NCBI RefSeq assembly: GCF_027944115.1
Contig: NZ_JAPJZI010000001.1
Coordinates: 3,286,001 to 3,350,000, forward strand
Length of the DNA: 64,000 nucleotides
DNA from: Hoeflea prorocentri
Lineage (GTDB): Bacteria; Pseudomonadota; Alphaproteobacteria; Rhizobiales; Rhizobiaceae
Reading direction: 5' to 3'
In this document: positions 16,759 through 26,029 of the stretch, one piece after another
Layout of the letters: each line of letters begins with the position of its first letter
How positions within the stretch are numbered: the stretch's first letter is position 1
Translations under genes and position numbers: made by a program
The notes under the pieces: model-generated
The model's database searches: none
What the model saw: only the letters and a program-made list of their open reading frames with translations
Told to the model about the DNA's origin: nothing

Positions 16759-17778
16759 ATGGACCTGCTGGAATTTACGGATCGCGGTATCTATTGCCCC
16801 AGGGCGGACATCTTTATCGATCCCTGGAAACCGGTCGACCGGGCTTTGATTACCCACGGTCATGCCGATCATGCGCGGCCCGGCCACGGGCTCTATCTCA
16901 GCACCGCAGCCGCAGCGCCCGTGATACGTCTAAGACTGGGCGATATATCGCTGGAAACGGTTGCCTTCGGCGAGGCGCGGACCATCAACGGCGTCCGGAT
17001 CTCATTTCACCCGGCCGGTCATATTCCGGGCTCGGCGCAGATCAGGCTGGAATACCGCGGCGAGGTTTGGGTGGTTTCGGGCGACTACAAGGTTCAGCCC
17101 GATAACCTGTCGGAAGCCTTCGAGCCTGTTGCCTGCAACGCCTTTATCAGCGAATGCACCTTCGGACTTCCGGTGTTCAAGTGGCAGCCGCAATCGCAGG
17201 TCATGTCCGACATCAACAACTGGTGGCGCGACAATGCCGAAGCCGGGCGAACGAGCATCATGGGCGCCTATTCACTGGGCAAGGCACAACGGGTGCTGGC
17301 CGGCATCGATGAGAGCATCGGGCCGGTCTTTACCCACGGCGCGGTTGAAAACACCAATGAAGTCCTCAGAAAACAGGGTATCGCCCTGCCGCAGACGCAG
17401 CAGGTCACTGACGATCAAACCAAGGAAGACTTTGCAGGCTCTCTGGTAATTGCACCGCCCGGCGCGCTCGGGTCCAACTGGATGCGCCGGTTTCCCAAGG
17501 CCTCGACAGCCTTTGCCTCCGGCTGGATGGCCATGCGCGGCGTGCGCCGCAGGCGGGCGGTCGACCGTGGCTTTGTGCTTTCGGATCATTGCGACTGGAC
17601 GGAGCTTAACGACGCGATTGCCGCAACCGGCGCGGAACGCATCTATGTCACGCACGGCTATACGGACATTTTCCGTCGCTGGCTGGAGGAACGCGGCTAT
17701 GACGCCCGCATCGTTGAAACCGAATATCGCGGCGATGATCTGGAAGAAGCGTCCAGCGGAGCGGAGGGATCCGGATGA
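16759..17778 (+). CDS. Ligase-associated DNA exonuclease (MBL-fold, SNM1/CPSF-like)
   Basis: 339-residue metallo-beta-lactamase-fold nuclease. The metal motif HGHADH is at residues 33-38; further ligands are in HPAGHIPGSAQI and VSGDYK, and the C-terminal LSDHCDWTEL and VTHGY match the ligase-associated exonuclease family. ATG 16759 starts the conserved N-terminus MDLLEFTDRGIYCP. The gene overlaps the ATP-dependent ligase by 4 nt (ATGA), the hallmark pairing in alphaproteobacteria. The role is DNA end trimming before ligation (family knowledge). Confidence 0.85.
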   Translation: MDLLEFTDRGIYCPRADIFIDPWKPVDRALITHGHADHARPGHGLYLSTAAAAPVIRLRLGDISLETVAFGEARTINGVRISFHPAGHIPGSAQIRLEYRGEVWVVSGDYKVQPDNLSEAFEPVACNAFISECTFGLPVFKWQPQSQVMSDINNWWRDNAEAGRTSIMGAYSLGKAQRVLAGIDESIGPVFTHGAVENTNEVLRKQGIALPQTQQVTDDQTKEDFAGSLVIAPPGALGSNWMRRFPKASTAFASGWMAMRGVRRRRAVDRGFVLSDHCDWTELNDAIAATGAERIYVTHGYTDIFRRWLEERGYDARIVETEYRGDDLEEASSGAEGSG

Positions 17779-19370
17779 GGGATTTCGCCGATCTTTTTAC
17801 CGCGCTCGACCGAACGACAAAAACCACCGCGAAAGTGGCGGCGCTGGCGGCGTTTTTCGGCTCCGCGCAACCAAGCGACAAACTGTGGACTATTGCGCTT
17901 TTGTCCCATCGCAGGCCACGGCGCACGGTCAACACGACGATGTTGCGCGAATGGGCAGCAGAGGCCGCCGGCATTCCTCTTTGGCTGTTTGAAGAAGCCT
18001 ACCCGGTGGTGGGCGATCTTGCCGAAACGATCGCCCTTGTCTTGCCCGAGCACGGCGATGCGGACGATGTTTCCTTAAGCGAATGGATCAACCTGATTGT
18101 CGAGCTTCGCGACGTTGAGGAGGAAGACAGGAAAACGGCGGTGATGGATGCGTGGAAACGGCTGGACCGCATCGAGTGTTTCCTCTTCAACAAGCTGATC
18201 ACCGGCGGGTTTCGTGTCGGGGTCTCCCAGAAGCTGATGTCACGGGCGCTCTCGAAGGCCACGGGCATTGAGGAAGCGGTGATTGCACACCGGCTGATGG
18301 GCGACTGGTCGCCGCAGACCACGACCTTCGACGAGCTCATCTTGTCAGGCGACAACAGCGACAGCCATTCGCGGCCCTACCCGTTCTGCCTTGCCTATGC
18401 GCTGGATGACGGGGTTGAAGGTCTCGGTGACACGGCTGATTGGATGGCCGAGCGAAAGTGGGACGGCATTCGCGGTCAGATTATCGTGCGCAATGGCGAA
18501 GTGTTTGTCTGGTCGCGCGGCGAAGAGCTCGTGACGGACCGGTTCCCGGAGTTTCATGACCTGGCAAGCTGTCTGCCGGACGGTACGGTAATCGATGGCG
18601 AAATCCTGCCGTGGCGTGATGGAAGGCCGCTTGATTTCCAGTCCCTGCAAACCCGCATCGGGCGCAAGACGGTGGGCAAGAAGCTGCTCAAGGACGCCCC
18701 CGTCATCCTCATGGCCTATGATCTGATGGAAGATGTTGGCGTCGATATCCGCGCGGTCGATTTCGAAAAACGCAGGGCTCGTCTTGAGGAACTGATCGGA
18801 GATGCGGCAACCCCGGCGCTGCAGCTTTCGCCGTTACTGATTTTTGACGACTGGCAGACGCTTGTCAGCGAACGGGAAGATTCGCGCACCCATGCCAGCG
18901 AAGGCCTGATGCTGAAACGCCGAGGCAGCGTCTACCACGCCGGACGAAAGAAAGGTGACTGGTTCAAATGGAAGATCGATCCGATGACGGTGGATGCGGT
19001 GATGATCTATGCCCAGCGCGGGCATGGCCGGCGGGCCAATCTCTACACGGACTTTACATTCGCGGTTTGGAAGGACGGCGAACTCGTGCCATTCACCAAG
19101 GCCTATTCCGGCCTGACCGACGCGGAATTCAACGAAATAACCAATTGGGTCCGACGCAACACGCTCGAACGGTTCGGGCCGGTCCGGCGGGTGAATCCCG
19201 TGCATGTGTTCGAGATCGCCTTTGAGGGCATCCAAAAGAGCAAGCGGCACAAATCCGGCATCGCCCTTCGATTTCCGAGAATGCGCCGCTGGCGCAAGGA
19301 CAAACCGGCAGACGAGGCCGGCACGATCGAGGAACTCAACGAATTGCTGATCGCAACAACGCGCGGTTAA
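17775..19370 (+). CDS. ATP-dependent DNA ligase
   Basis: 531-residue nick-sealing enzyme. An N-terminal ligase domain (about 1-190) precedes the adenylation motif ERKWDGIRGQ, in which Lys228 is the nucleotidyl acceptor. Motifs DGEILPW, MAYDLME, EGLMLKRRGS and the motif V region WFKWK follow, then an OB-fold. Length and domain order match the LigB/LigC-like bacterial family that partners an MBL exonuclease. The usual extra partners (DEXH helicase and MPE phosphatase) are not here. Its stop overlaps the convergent GMC gene by 4 nt. Confidence 0.88.
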   Translation: MRDFADLFTALDRTTKTTAKVAALAAFFGSAQPSDKLWTIALLSHRRPRRTVNTTMLREWAAEAAGIPLWLFEEAYPVVGDLAETIALVLPEHGDADDVSLSEWINLIVELRDVEEEDRKTAVMDAWKRLDRIECFLFNKLITGGFRVGVSQKLMSRALSKATGIEEAVIAHRLMGDWSPQTTTFDELILSGDNSDSHSRPYPFCLAYALDDGVEGLGDTADWMAERKWDGIRGQIIVRNGEVFVWSRGEELVTDRFPEFHDLASCLPDGTVIDGEILPWRDGRPLDFQSLQTRIGRKTVGKKLLKDAPVILMAYDLMEDVGVDIRAVDFEKRRARLEELIGDAATPALQLSPLLIFDDWQTLVSEREDSRTHASEGLMLKRRGSVYHAGRKKGDWFKWKIDPMTVDAVMIYAQRGHGRRANLYTDFTFAVWKDGELVPFTKAYSGLTDAEFNEITNWVRRNTLERFGPVRRVNPVHVFEIAFEGIQKSKRHKSGIALRFPRMRRWRKDKPADEAGTIEELNELLIATTRG

Positions 19371-20986
19371 AGCCCCATCACCAGATCTGCGCAGCGGTCG
19401 CCGAGCATCATGGCCGGCGCATTGGTGTTGCCCGCATTGATATTGGGCACTGCCGACATATCACAGACCCGCAGCCCATCGACCCCGCGCACCCGCATAC
19501 GCGCATCCAGCACCGCCATGGGATCGCCATCGGCCCCCATGCGCGCTGAACCGGCGGGATGATAGTTGGTTTTCACAAACCGTTTGCAATGCGCCTTCAG
19601 CGCTTTGTCCGACTGGTCGTCGGGCGACGGGATAGCGACCCGCTCGATATGGTCCGCCAGCGGATGGGCCGCAAAGGCGCGCAGGAAAAACCGTTGCCCG
19701 GCAATCATCTCCTTCATGTCGTCCGAATGCTTCAACAAACCGGGAGAAACGAGCGGCATATCGGACGGATCGGCCGATGCAAGACGGACTTCGCCGCGCG
19801 AACGCGGTTTGACGACGACTGTCGTCACCGTCAGACCGTGACCGTCCTCAACCAGATCGAGCGTATCGCGATCCAGATAGACGATCGGCACACAAAAGGC
19901 CTGGATGGTCGGCGGCGCATCGGGATCTGACGGATTGACGAATGCGCCTGCCTCAACCCCTGCAGATGTCACAGGGCCGGAACCGAACAGCTTGAACTGA
20001 ATGCCGTTTTTCAGCATCCGCCAGCCCTCGCCCTGCTTGTAATAGCCGAACGGGCCATTGGCGAGCGCAGTGATCGGAACCTCCGGATGATCGATCAGGT
20101 TCTGTCCGACACCGGCAAGATCGGCGTGACAGGATATGCCATGCTGCGCCAGTTGGTCGGCCGGGCCAATGCCCGACAGCATCAGGACTTTCGGCGTGAC
20201 GAGCGCACCGCTTGCGACAATGACCTCGCCGTCGCAATGCACGGTCCGCACATTGCCGCTCTTGTCCTTGTAGGTAACGCCGACCGCCCGCCCGCTTTCG
20301 ACAACGACCTTCTGCACCTCGCAGCGCAAGCGCACGGTCAGGTTCGGATTGTTCTCCTGCGGCGTCACATAGGCGTAGGCCGCCGAACTGCGCTTTCCAT
20401 GCCGGTTCATGAACTGGTAGAAGCCGACGCCACGCTGGCTGGCGCCGTTAAAGTCAACATTGAACGGCTCGCCGAGCGCCTGCACCGCCTGCACGAACCA
20501 GCGCGAGAACTCATCGATATGGCCGGGATCCGATACCAGCATCGGGCCTTTTGTGCCGTGATATGCGCCATTCAGGCGGTTGTTGCTTTCCATGCGGACG
20601 AAATGCGGCAACACGTCGTCCCAACCCCATCCGACGCGGTCATTATTGCCACGCAGAACTTCGTCCCATTCATCGTAGTCGGAAGGCCGGCCGCGCATAT
20701 AGACCTGCGCATTGACGGAAGATCCGCCGCCCAGAACATTGCCCTGCGGTATATCGTGAACACGCCCGTCCAGGTGCTCCTGAGGCACGGTGCGATGATA
20801 GCGCATATATTTGGAACCGTTGATCATCTTGAAGATGCCGGGTGGCATATCAAGCAGTGGGTGGCGGTTCGAATGACCGGCCTCAAGCAACAGCACCTTC
20901 GCCTTGCCTTCACTTGCCAACCGCGCAGCAGCCACGCAACCGGCGGAGCCGCCGCCGACGACGATATGATCGAAGCTCTCGGTCAT
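19367..20986 (-). CDS. GMC-family FAD-dependent alcohol/choline dehydrogenase
   Basis: 539-residue glucose-methanol-choline oxidoreductase. The FAD-binding motif VGGGSAGCVAAARLA is at about 9-23, GMC signature 1 GGGSSVNAQVYMRG near 84-97, signature 2 around GALVTPKVLMLSGIG, and the active-site segment YHPAGSARMG plus NINAGNTNAPAMMLG close the protein. It resembles BetA in length, but the context (GntR and sugar operon) suggests a sugar alcohol or other polyol as substrate rather than choline. It overlaps the GntR gene by 4 nt, so the two are co-transcribed. Confidence 0.82.
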   Translation of the reverse strand: MTESFDHIVVGGGSAGCVAAARLASEGKAKVLLLEAGHSNRHPLLDMPPGIFKMINGSKYMRYHRTVPQEHLDGRVHDIPQGNVLGGGSSVNAQVYMRGRPSDYDEWDEVLRGNNDRVGWGWDDVLPHFVRMESNNRLNGAYHGTKGPMLVSDPGHIDEFSRWFVQAVQALGEPFNVDFNGASQRGVGFYQFMNRHGKRSSAAYAYVTPQENNPNLTVRLRCEVQKVVVESGRAVGVTYKDKSGNVRTVHCDGEVIVASGALVTPKVLMLSGIGPADQLAQHGISCHADLAGVGQNLIDHPEVPITALANGPFGYYKQGEGWRMLKNGIQFKLFGSGPVTSAGVEAGAFVNPSDPDAPPTIQAFCVPIVYLDRDTLDLVEDGHGLTVTTVVVKPRSRGEVRLASADPSDMPLVSPGLLKHSDDMKEMIAGQRFFLRAFAAHPLADHIERVAIPSPDDQSDKALKAHCKRFVKTNYHPAGSARMGADGDPMAVLDARMRVRGVDGLRVCDMSAVPNINAGNTNAPAMMLGDRCADLVMGL

Positions 20987-21723
20987 AGCTCCCCGGCGTC
21001 AAAGGTCACGCGAACATATTCCCAGGCCGCCTTCAGATGATTGACCAGGGCTTCCTCGGCGGCATCCGGATCCCGCTCGACGATCGCCATGAAAATCGCC
21101 TCATGACTTTTGTAGTTGACAGTATTGCGCTCCGGCGAGCGCAGCATCTTTTCCCAGTGCGGCGCCAACCATGAGGTGTAGCCCTCGTGAATGGCGGGAA
21201 AAATCGGGTTTTTAGGAACCTTGTAGAGCACGCCGTGAAAGGCGGTGTCGGTCGCGTAGAACGCCGCTGAATCGCCGATCGAACGTTCGTTGTCCGCCAG
21301 CGCCTGTCTCAGTTGCTGGATGTCGTCCTTTTGAGCCGACAAGGCGGCCTCGCGCACCAATGCACGCTCGATGAAGACACGGCTGTCATAAAGGTTCTTC
21401 ACGCCGCCATGTTCGCTCAGCAGATGCCGCACGACACCCCCAACGGCTGTAAGTGCGGTTTCGTAGTCGGGCTTGCGGACGATGGGACGATAGCGCGGCT
21501 TGCTTTCTATCAGACCGCGGCTGGAGAGCGTGGCGATGGCTTCGCGGATAACGGTACGGCTCGCATTGAACTGTTCCATGAGATTGCGTTCGGCCGGCAG
21601 TGGCGCATCGTTCTCAAGCACGCCGGACACAATCTGCTCCTCCAGCTTTTCGATCACGGCGTCGGCCGCCCGACGGGAATGAACCGTCACATTGCCCTCA
21701 TCATCATAGTTGTTCGTGCTCAC
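20983..21723 (-). CDS. GntR/FadR-family transcriptional regulator (FCD domain)
   Basis: 246-residue repressor-type regulator. The winged helix is at about 25-90 (RNLMEQFNASRTVIREAIATLSSRGLI) and the all-helical FCD effector domain occupies the rest, with the conserved Asp/His metal ligands in DSRVFIERAL, FHGVLY and NYKSHEAIF. It is divergent from the aldehyde-dehydrogenase/ABC operon across 205 nt that hold three similar operator-like sequences. FCD regulators usually sense sugar acids or carboxylates, which fits the operon (inference). Confidence 0.85.
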   Translation of the reverse strand: MSTNNYDDEGNVTVHSRRAADAVIEKLEEQIVSGVLENDAPLPAERNLMEQFNASRTVIREAIATLSSRGLIESKPRYRPIVRKPDYETALTAVGGVVRHLLSEHGGVKNLYDSRVFIERALVREAALSAQKDDIQQLRQALADNERSIGDSAAFYATDTAFHGVLYKVPKNPIFPAIHEGYTSWLAPHWEKMLRSPERNTVNYKSHEAIFMAIVERDPDAAEEALVNHLKAAWEYVRVTFDAGEL

Positions 21724-21792
21724 TTCAGATCAATCCTTCCAATCGTGCAGCCCCACACGCAGTGACTGATATTGGCACGTCTATATCGCAAT

Positions 21793-21807
21793 TTTGGTAT
21801 GATTAAA
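21793..21807. promoter_or_regulatory. Candidate GntR operator O1 (imperfect)
   Basis: TTTGGTATGATTAAA has the arrangement TTTGGT-N3-ACCAAA with four of six bases of the right arm kept. It is 70 nt upstream of the gntR start and 106 nt from the perfect copy O3, close to ten helical turns. Confidence 0.45.
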
Positions 21808-21860
21808 AGCGTAAACATCTGTGACAAACGCTCCTGTTTCCACACTTTTATAAATATTAT

Positions 21861-21889
21861 TTGACATTTGGACTGATTAAGATTTTACT
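21861..21889 (+). promoter_or_regulatory. Candidate promoter of the aldehyde dehydrogenase/ABC operon
   Basis: TTGACA (21861-21866), 17-nt spacer, TTTACT (21884-21889). The -35 is consensus and the -10 partial. The predicted start site is close to operator O3. Confidence 0.5.
21867..21881. promoter_or_regulatory. Candidate GntR operator O2 (imperfect)
   Basis: TTTGGACTGATTAAG lies in the spacer between the predicted -35 and -10 and matches O1 at 12 of 15 positions. It is 74 nt from O1 and 32 nt from O3. Confidence 0.4.
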
Positions 21890-21898
21890 TCAGTAAAG

Positions 21899-21913
21899 TT
21901 TGGTCGTACCAAA
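21899..21913. promoter_or_regulatory. GntR/FadR-type operator O3 (perfect inverted repeat)
   Basis: TTTGGT-CGT-ACCAAA is a perfect 6-bp inverted repeat with a 3-nt centre, the classic FadR-subfamily TGGTnnnACCA layout. It is 15 nt upstream of the aldehyde dehydrogenase ATG, at or just after the predicted transcription start, where binding would repress. Confidence 0.7.
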
Positions 21914-21928
21914 TAGTGAGAATTAAAA

Positions 21929-23398
21929 ATGCTCGACCTGCCATCCGGCAAAAATGGTGTCAGCACCTATGCAATGCTCATCAACGGGGCATGGGCGGAC
22001 ATCGGCGGCCGTGCATCGATCGAGGTCGAGAATCCGGCCGATCAATCCGTCATCGCAACGATCCCGGAAGGCACGCCGGATGATGCGCATCGCGCACTGG
22101 AGGCCGCCGCCACAGCCCAACCGCCATGGGAGGCAATGCCGGCAATCGAGCGCGGACGGCTCGTCTCACGCCTGGCTGATGCCGTGTCATCCAACCGGGA
22201 ACGGCTCGCGCGCATCGTCGTTGCCGAACAGGGCAAGCCGCTCAATCAGGCCGAGGGCGAAATCGGTGCAGCCGAGACATTTTTGCGCTACGCGGCTGAA
22301 AACGCCCGACGTATCGAAGGCGACATCCTTCCATCCGACAACAAAGATGAAGAGATCTGGATCAAACGCAGACCCTATGGGGTCGTCGCCGGCCTGACCG
22401 CCTGGAACTATCCGGCGGCGCTTGCTGCCCGCAAGCTTGGGCCCGCATTGGTTGCCGGCAACACATTTGTACTCCTGTCTCACGAATTCACACCCCTTTC
22501 GGGACTGGAACTTGCCCGCCTCGCGCAGCAAGCCGGAATACCCGATGGCGTGTTTAACGTGGTCACCGGACGTGGCCCTGTTGTCGGACGCACGCTGGTG
22601 GAAAGCCCGTTGACCGATCTCGTCACCATGACAGGCAGCACCCGGGCGGGCCGCGAGATCTACCAAAGCGGTGCCGAGCGACTGAAAGTTCTCAGGCTCG
22701 AGCTTGGCGGCAAAGCCCCCTTTATCGTCATGGAAGATGCCGATATCGATGCCGCGGTTTCAGCGGCGGCGCAGGCCCGATACACCAATTGCGGCCAGAT
22801 CTGCACCTGCAGCGAACGCATCTATCTGCACCAGGACATCGCGGACGAGTTCACGGAAAAATTCATCACCGTGTCAAAGGAGCTCTCGATCGGCGATCCG
22901 CTCGGAAATCCCGATATCGGGGCAAAGATCAGCGGCAGCGAGGTCGAAAAAGTCAAGGCCCTCGTCGATGAGGGTGTCAAATCGGGCGCACAAATCCTGC
23001 TTGAGGGCGGCCCACTGACCGAAGGCGACTATAGCCGCGGCTACTGGTATGCGCCGACTGTTCTGACGGTCAATGAGAACAGTTCGCCCCTCATGCAGAA
23101 GGAAATCTTCGGGCCGGTTGTTCCGATCATGCGAGTCACCAGTTTCGAGCAGGCGATCGAGCGTGCCAATGACACGGATTTCGGCCTGTCCGCCTATGTT
23201 TTCACTAAAAATATCAAACGGTTGATGGAAGTATCCCGTAAGCTGAATTTCGGCGAGATCTATTTCAACCGCAGCAATGGCGAACAGGTTCAGGGATTCC
23301 ATACCGGCTGGGGACAGTCGGGATTGGGAGGCGAAGACGGCAAGTACGGCTTCGATGGGTATCTGCGCAAGCAGACCACATACGTCAGTTGGGCCTGA
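21929..23398 (+). CDS. NAD(P)-dependent aldehyde dehydrogenase (AldA-like)
   Basis: 489-residue soluble aldehyde dehydrogenase. Active-site parts are the WNYPAALAARKLGPAL oxyanion Asn region, LELGGKAPFIVMEDADID with the general-base Glu, and NCGQICTCSERI with catalytic Cys292. The C-terminal VQGFHTGWGQSGLGGEDGKYG matches lactaldehyde/glycolaldehyde dehydrogenases of the AldA type. First gene of a nine-gene plus-strand locus with a sugar ABC transporter, so it probably oxidises a short hydroxyaldehyde or semialdehyde formed in sugar-acid breakdown. Exact substrate unknown. Confidence 0.85.
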   Translation: MLDLPSGKNGVSTYAMLINGAWADIGGRASIEVENPADQSVIATIPEGTPDDAHRALEAAATAQPPWEAMPAIERGRLVSRLADAVSSNRERLARIVVAEQGKPLNQAEGEIGAAETFLRYAAENARRIEGDILPSDNKDEEIWIKRRPYGVVAGLTAWNYPAALAARKLGPALVAGNTFVLLSHEFTPLSGLELARLAQQAGIPDGVFNVVTGRGPVVGRTLVESPLTDLVTMTGSTRAGREIYQSGAERLKVLRLELGGKAPFIVMEDADIDAAVSAAAQARYTNCGQICTCSERIYLHQDIADEFTEKFITVSKELSIGDPLGNPDIGAKISGSEVEKVKALVDEGVKSGAQILLEGGPLTEGDYSRGYWYAPTVLTVNENSSPLMQKEIFGPVVPIMRVTSFEQAIERANDTDFGLSAYVFTKNIKRLMEVSRKLNFGEIYFNRSNGEQVQGFHTGWGQSGLGGEDGKYGFDGYLRKQTTYVSWA

Positions 23399-23455
23399 TC
23401 GGGCCCGCAGGAAAAGCGGCGGGGAGGCACCGCGCCGTCAACCATGGAGGAAATC

Positions 23456-24439
23456 ATGAACAGAAGAACTTTGCTTGGGACAGTGGCTGCTGCAGCGATC
23501 GGTCTTGCCGGCTTTGCAACAGCCGGGATCGCCGACGACCTGCCTGCGCTGGAAAAGAAAGACCGCTACAAGGTCGGCTTTGCCCAGATGGAAAGCAACA
23601 ACCCATGGCGCATTGCTGAGACCAAATCGTTCCACGATACGGCCGAAGCGTGCAACTGGGACCTGATCGCCACGGACGCTGCCGGTTCAGCCGCAAAGCA
23701 GGTGGCTGATGTCGATTCCATGATCGCCCAGGGAATCGACGTGCTCTTCCTGCCACCGCGCGAGGAAAAGCCGCTTATTCCAGCCGTCATGAAGGCCAAG
23801 GCCGCCGGTATTCCGACGTTCCTCGTCGACCGGTCGGTTGATCCGAATGTTGCCAAGCCAGGCGAGCATTTTGTCGCTTTTCTCGGTTCCGACTTCATCG
23901 ACCAGGGACGCCGGGTGGCCGAATGGACACTTGAGAACTTCCAGGGTGACAAGGGCATCATCGTGCAGCTTGAAGGCACTACCGGCTCCTCGCCGGCGAA
24001 TGACCGCAAGAAAGGCTTCGACGATGTCATGGCAAAGCATGACAACATGACGATCGTTGCCTCACAGACCGGCGATTTTGCCCGCGACCTTGGCCGTCAG
24101 GTCATGGAAACGCTGCTGCAGGCTCATCCGGACGTCAATATTGTGTACGCGCACAATGACGAGATGGCGATCGGCGCGATCCAGGCTCTGGAGCTTGCCG
24201 GCCGCAAGCCCGGCGAGGATATTCTTGTTGTTTCGATCGATGGAACGCGCGATGCACTCCAGGCGATCATTGACGGCAAGATGGGTGTCACGGTGGAATC
24301 GTCCCCGTTCTTCGGCCCGCTCGCCTGTGAAACGATGAACCGCTATGCAAACGGCGAGGAGATCGAACACTGGGTACAGGTCAAGGACCGTATCTTTACT
24401 GCGAGCAACGCCGCGGATCATATAGACGAAGCCTACTGA
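23456..24439 (+). CDS. Sugar ABC transporter substrate-binding protein (RbsB-like)
   Basis: 327-residue periplasmic sugar receptor of the peripheral-binding-protein 4 family. The signal sequence MNRRTLLGTVAAAAIG has a twin-arginine start, so Tat export is possible, with cleavage after about residue 27. Core motifs follow: VGFAQMESNNPWRIAETKSF, TFLVDRSVD and VYAHNDEMAIGAIQALELAG. ATG 23456 follows GGAGGAAATC and was preferred over an ATG 12 nt upstream. A hairpin directly after the gene separates it from the ATPase. The FAQ-N-WR pattern is shared with pentose/galactofuranose receptors; ligand unproven. Confidence 0.87.
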   Translation: MNRRTLLGTVAAAAIGLAGFATAGIADDLPALEKKDRYKVGFAQMESNNPWRIAETKSFHDTAEACNWDLIATDAAGSAAKQVADVDSMIAQGIDVLFLPPREEKPLIPAVMKAKAAGIPTFLVDRSVDPNVAKPGEHFVAFLGSDFIDQGRRVAEWTLENFQGDKGIIVQLEGTTGSSPANDRKKGFDDVMAKHDNMTIVASQTGDFARDLGRQVMETLLQAHPDVNIVYAHNDEMAIGAIQALELAGRKPGEDILVVSIDGTRDALQAIIDGKMGVTVESSPFFGPLACETMNRYANGEEIEHWVQVKDRIFTASNAADHIDEAY

Positions 24440-24448
24440 TCCTCCCTG

Positions 24449-24486
24449 CAGGAGAGGCCTGCTTACCCTTTGTGCGGCCTCTCCTG
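24449..24486 (+). terminator. Attenuator hairpin between binding-protein and ATPase genes
   Basis: CAGGAGAGGCC (24449-24459) and GGCCTCTCCTG (24476-24486) form a perfect 11-bp stem with a 16-nt loop. No T-tract follows. Location after a binding-protein gene suggests message stabilisation or partial termination. Confidence 0.6.
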
Positions 24487-24505
24487 TCATCCATCGGAGC
24501 GTCTC

Positions 24506-26029
24506 ATGCAGTCCCTTTTGTCAATGAATGGCATGGATAAGGCTTTTTCGGGCGTGCCAGCCCTGCGGCAGGCATGCCTGGAAATCGCGCCTGGAGAAGT
24601 TCATGCGCTGATCGGTCAGAACGGTGCCGGCAAATCGACGATGATCAAGATCTTGACCGGTGTCTACAGCAAGGACAGCGGAGACATATGCTTCGACGGC
24701 CAAGATGCGGATATTGCCAGCCCGGGCCAGGCCCAGAAATCCGGTATCGCCACCATTTATCAGGAACTCAATCTCGTGCCGTTGCGCAGCGTCACAGAAA
24801 ATGTCGTGATGGGATATGAGCCCAAGCGGCTGGGCATGTTCGTCAACTGGCCGGAGGCGCATCGGCGCACTCGCGAAATCCTGTCACGTTTCGGCATCGA
24901 TATCGACGTAAAGGCGCCTCTCGGTACCTATTCAACGGCGATTCAGCAACTGGTCGCCATCGCACGGGCCGTATCGCTCAATGCCAAGCTCGTCATCATG
25001 GACGAGCCGACCTCCTCCCTCGACGACCGTGAGGTCGAGGTGCTTTTCGGAGTTGTTCAGGAGTTGAAAAGCTCCGGCGTCTCCGTGCTTTACGTCTCAC
25101 ACTTTCTCGACGAGCTGTTCAAGATCTGCGACCGGGTGACAACGATGCGCGACGGCCAGACCGTCTCCGTCAGAACGATAACCGAGACCAGCAAGCTGGA
25201 ACTCATCGCTGATATGCTGGGACGCAATGTCGAGGATATCGAGGCCGCTGGCATGACCGACCTCGGCGGCGGCGAAAAGCAACTGGGCAACGTGCTGTTG
25301 GAAACCAGTGCCATTGCAACGGACCAACGGCTCTTCGAATTCAACCTGTCCGTCCGCAGGGGCGAGATCGTCGGTCTCGGCGGCCTGCTTGGATCGGGAC
25401 GTACGGAAGCCGCACGCGCCCTTTTCGGTGTTGATGCGGTCACACAAGGCGATATCCGGCTGAAAGGCAAATCCTGGACGCCCACCAGCCCGGCAGGCGC
25501 CATCGCCGACCGCATCGGTATGCTAACCGAAGACCGCAAGGCCGAAGGCATCGTTCCCGATATGTCGGTCCGCGAGAACATGACCCTTGCCCTGCTGCCA
25601 AAGCTGAGCCGCAGCGGGCGCATCAACACGACCCGGGAACGCGAGATCGTCGACGAATATATTGCGGCGCTCGGTATCAAGACGTCCGACATGGACCAGC
25701 CGATCCGGGAACTCTCGGGTGGTAACCAGCAAAAAGTGCTGCTCGCCCGCTGGCTGGCGACCGAACCTGAACTGCTCATCCTGGACGAGCCGACGAGAGG
25801 CGTCGATGTCGGCGCGAAGCTCGAGATTCAGGCCATCATCCGGCAATATGTCGATCGCGGCTTTGGCGTGGTTCTGATCAGTTCTGAATTTGAGGAACTG
25901 GTGGAAGGCGCCGACAGGATTGTCGTGCTTCAGGACGGCTACTCCGTCGCGACACTTGAAAATCCGGGCATCACCGAAGATGCGCTCGTCAAGGCGATCG
26001 CTCATCACCATAATGAGGAGCACGCCTGA
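24506..26029 (+). CDS. Sugar ABC transporter ATP-binding protein, two-domain (RbsA/MglA-like)
   Basis: 507-residue duplicated ATPase. Domain 1 has Walker A GQNGAGKST (about 36-44) and VIMDEPTSSLDDREVE. Domain 2 has a degenerate P-loop GLLGSGRTEA in place of GxxGxGKST, the signature LSGGNQQKV and LILDEPTRGVDVGAK; the altered second P-loop is normal for this family. The ATG at 24506 is chosen as it gives the usual N-terminus; the upstream frame lies in the hairpin. Its stop overlaps the first permease start (TGATG). Confidence 0.88.
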   Translation: MQSLLSMNGMDKAFSGVPALRQACLEIAPGEVHALIGQNGAGKSTMIKILTGVYSKDSGDICFDGQDADIASPGQAQKSGIATIYQELNLVPLRSVTENVVMGYEPKRLGMFVNWPEAHRRTREILSRFGIDIDVKAPLGTYSTAIQQLVAIARAVSLNAKLVIMDEPTSSLDDREVEVLFGVVQELKSSGVSVLYVSHFLDELFKICDRVTTMRDGQTVSVRTITETSKLELIADMLGRNVEDIEAAGMTDLGGGEKQLGNVLLETSAIATDQRLFEFNLSVRRGEIVGLGGLLGSGRTEAARALFGVDAVTQGDIRLKGKSWTPTSPAGAIADRIGMLTEDRKAEGIVPDMSVRENMTLALLPKLSRSGRINTTREREIVDEYIAALGIKTSDMDQPIRELSGGNQQKVLLARWLATEPELLILDEPTRGVDVGAKLEIQAIIRQYVDRGFGVVLISSEFEELVEGADRIVVLQDGYSVATLENPGITEDALVKAIAHHHNEEHA

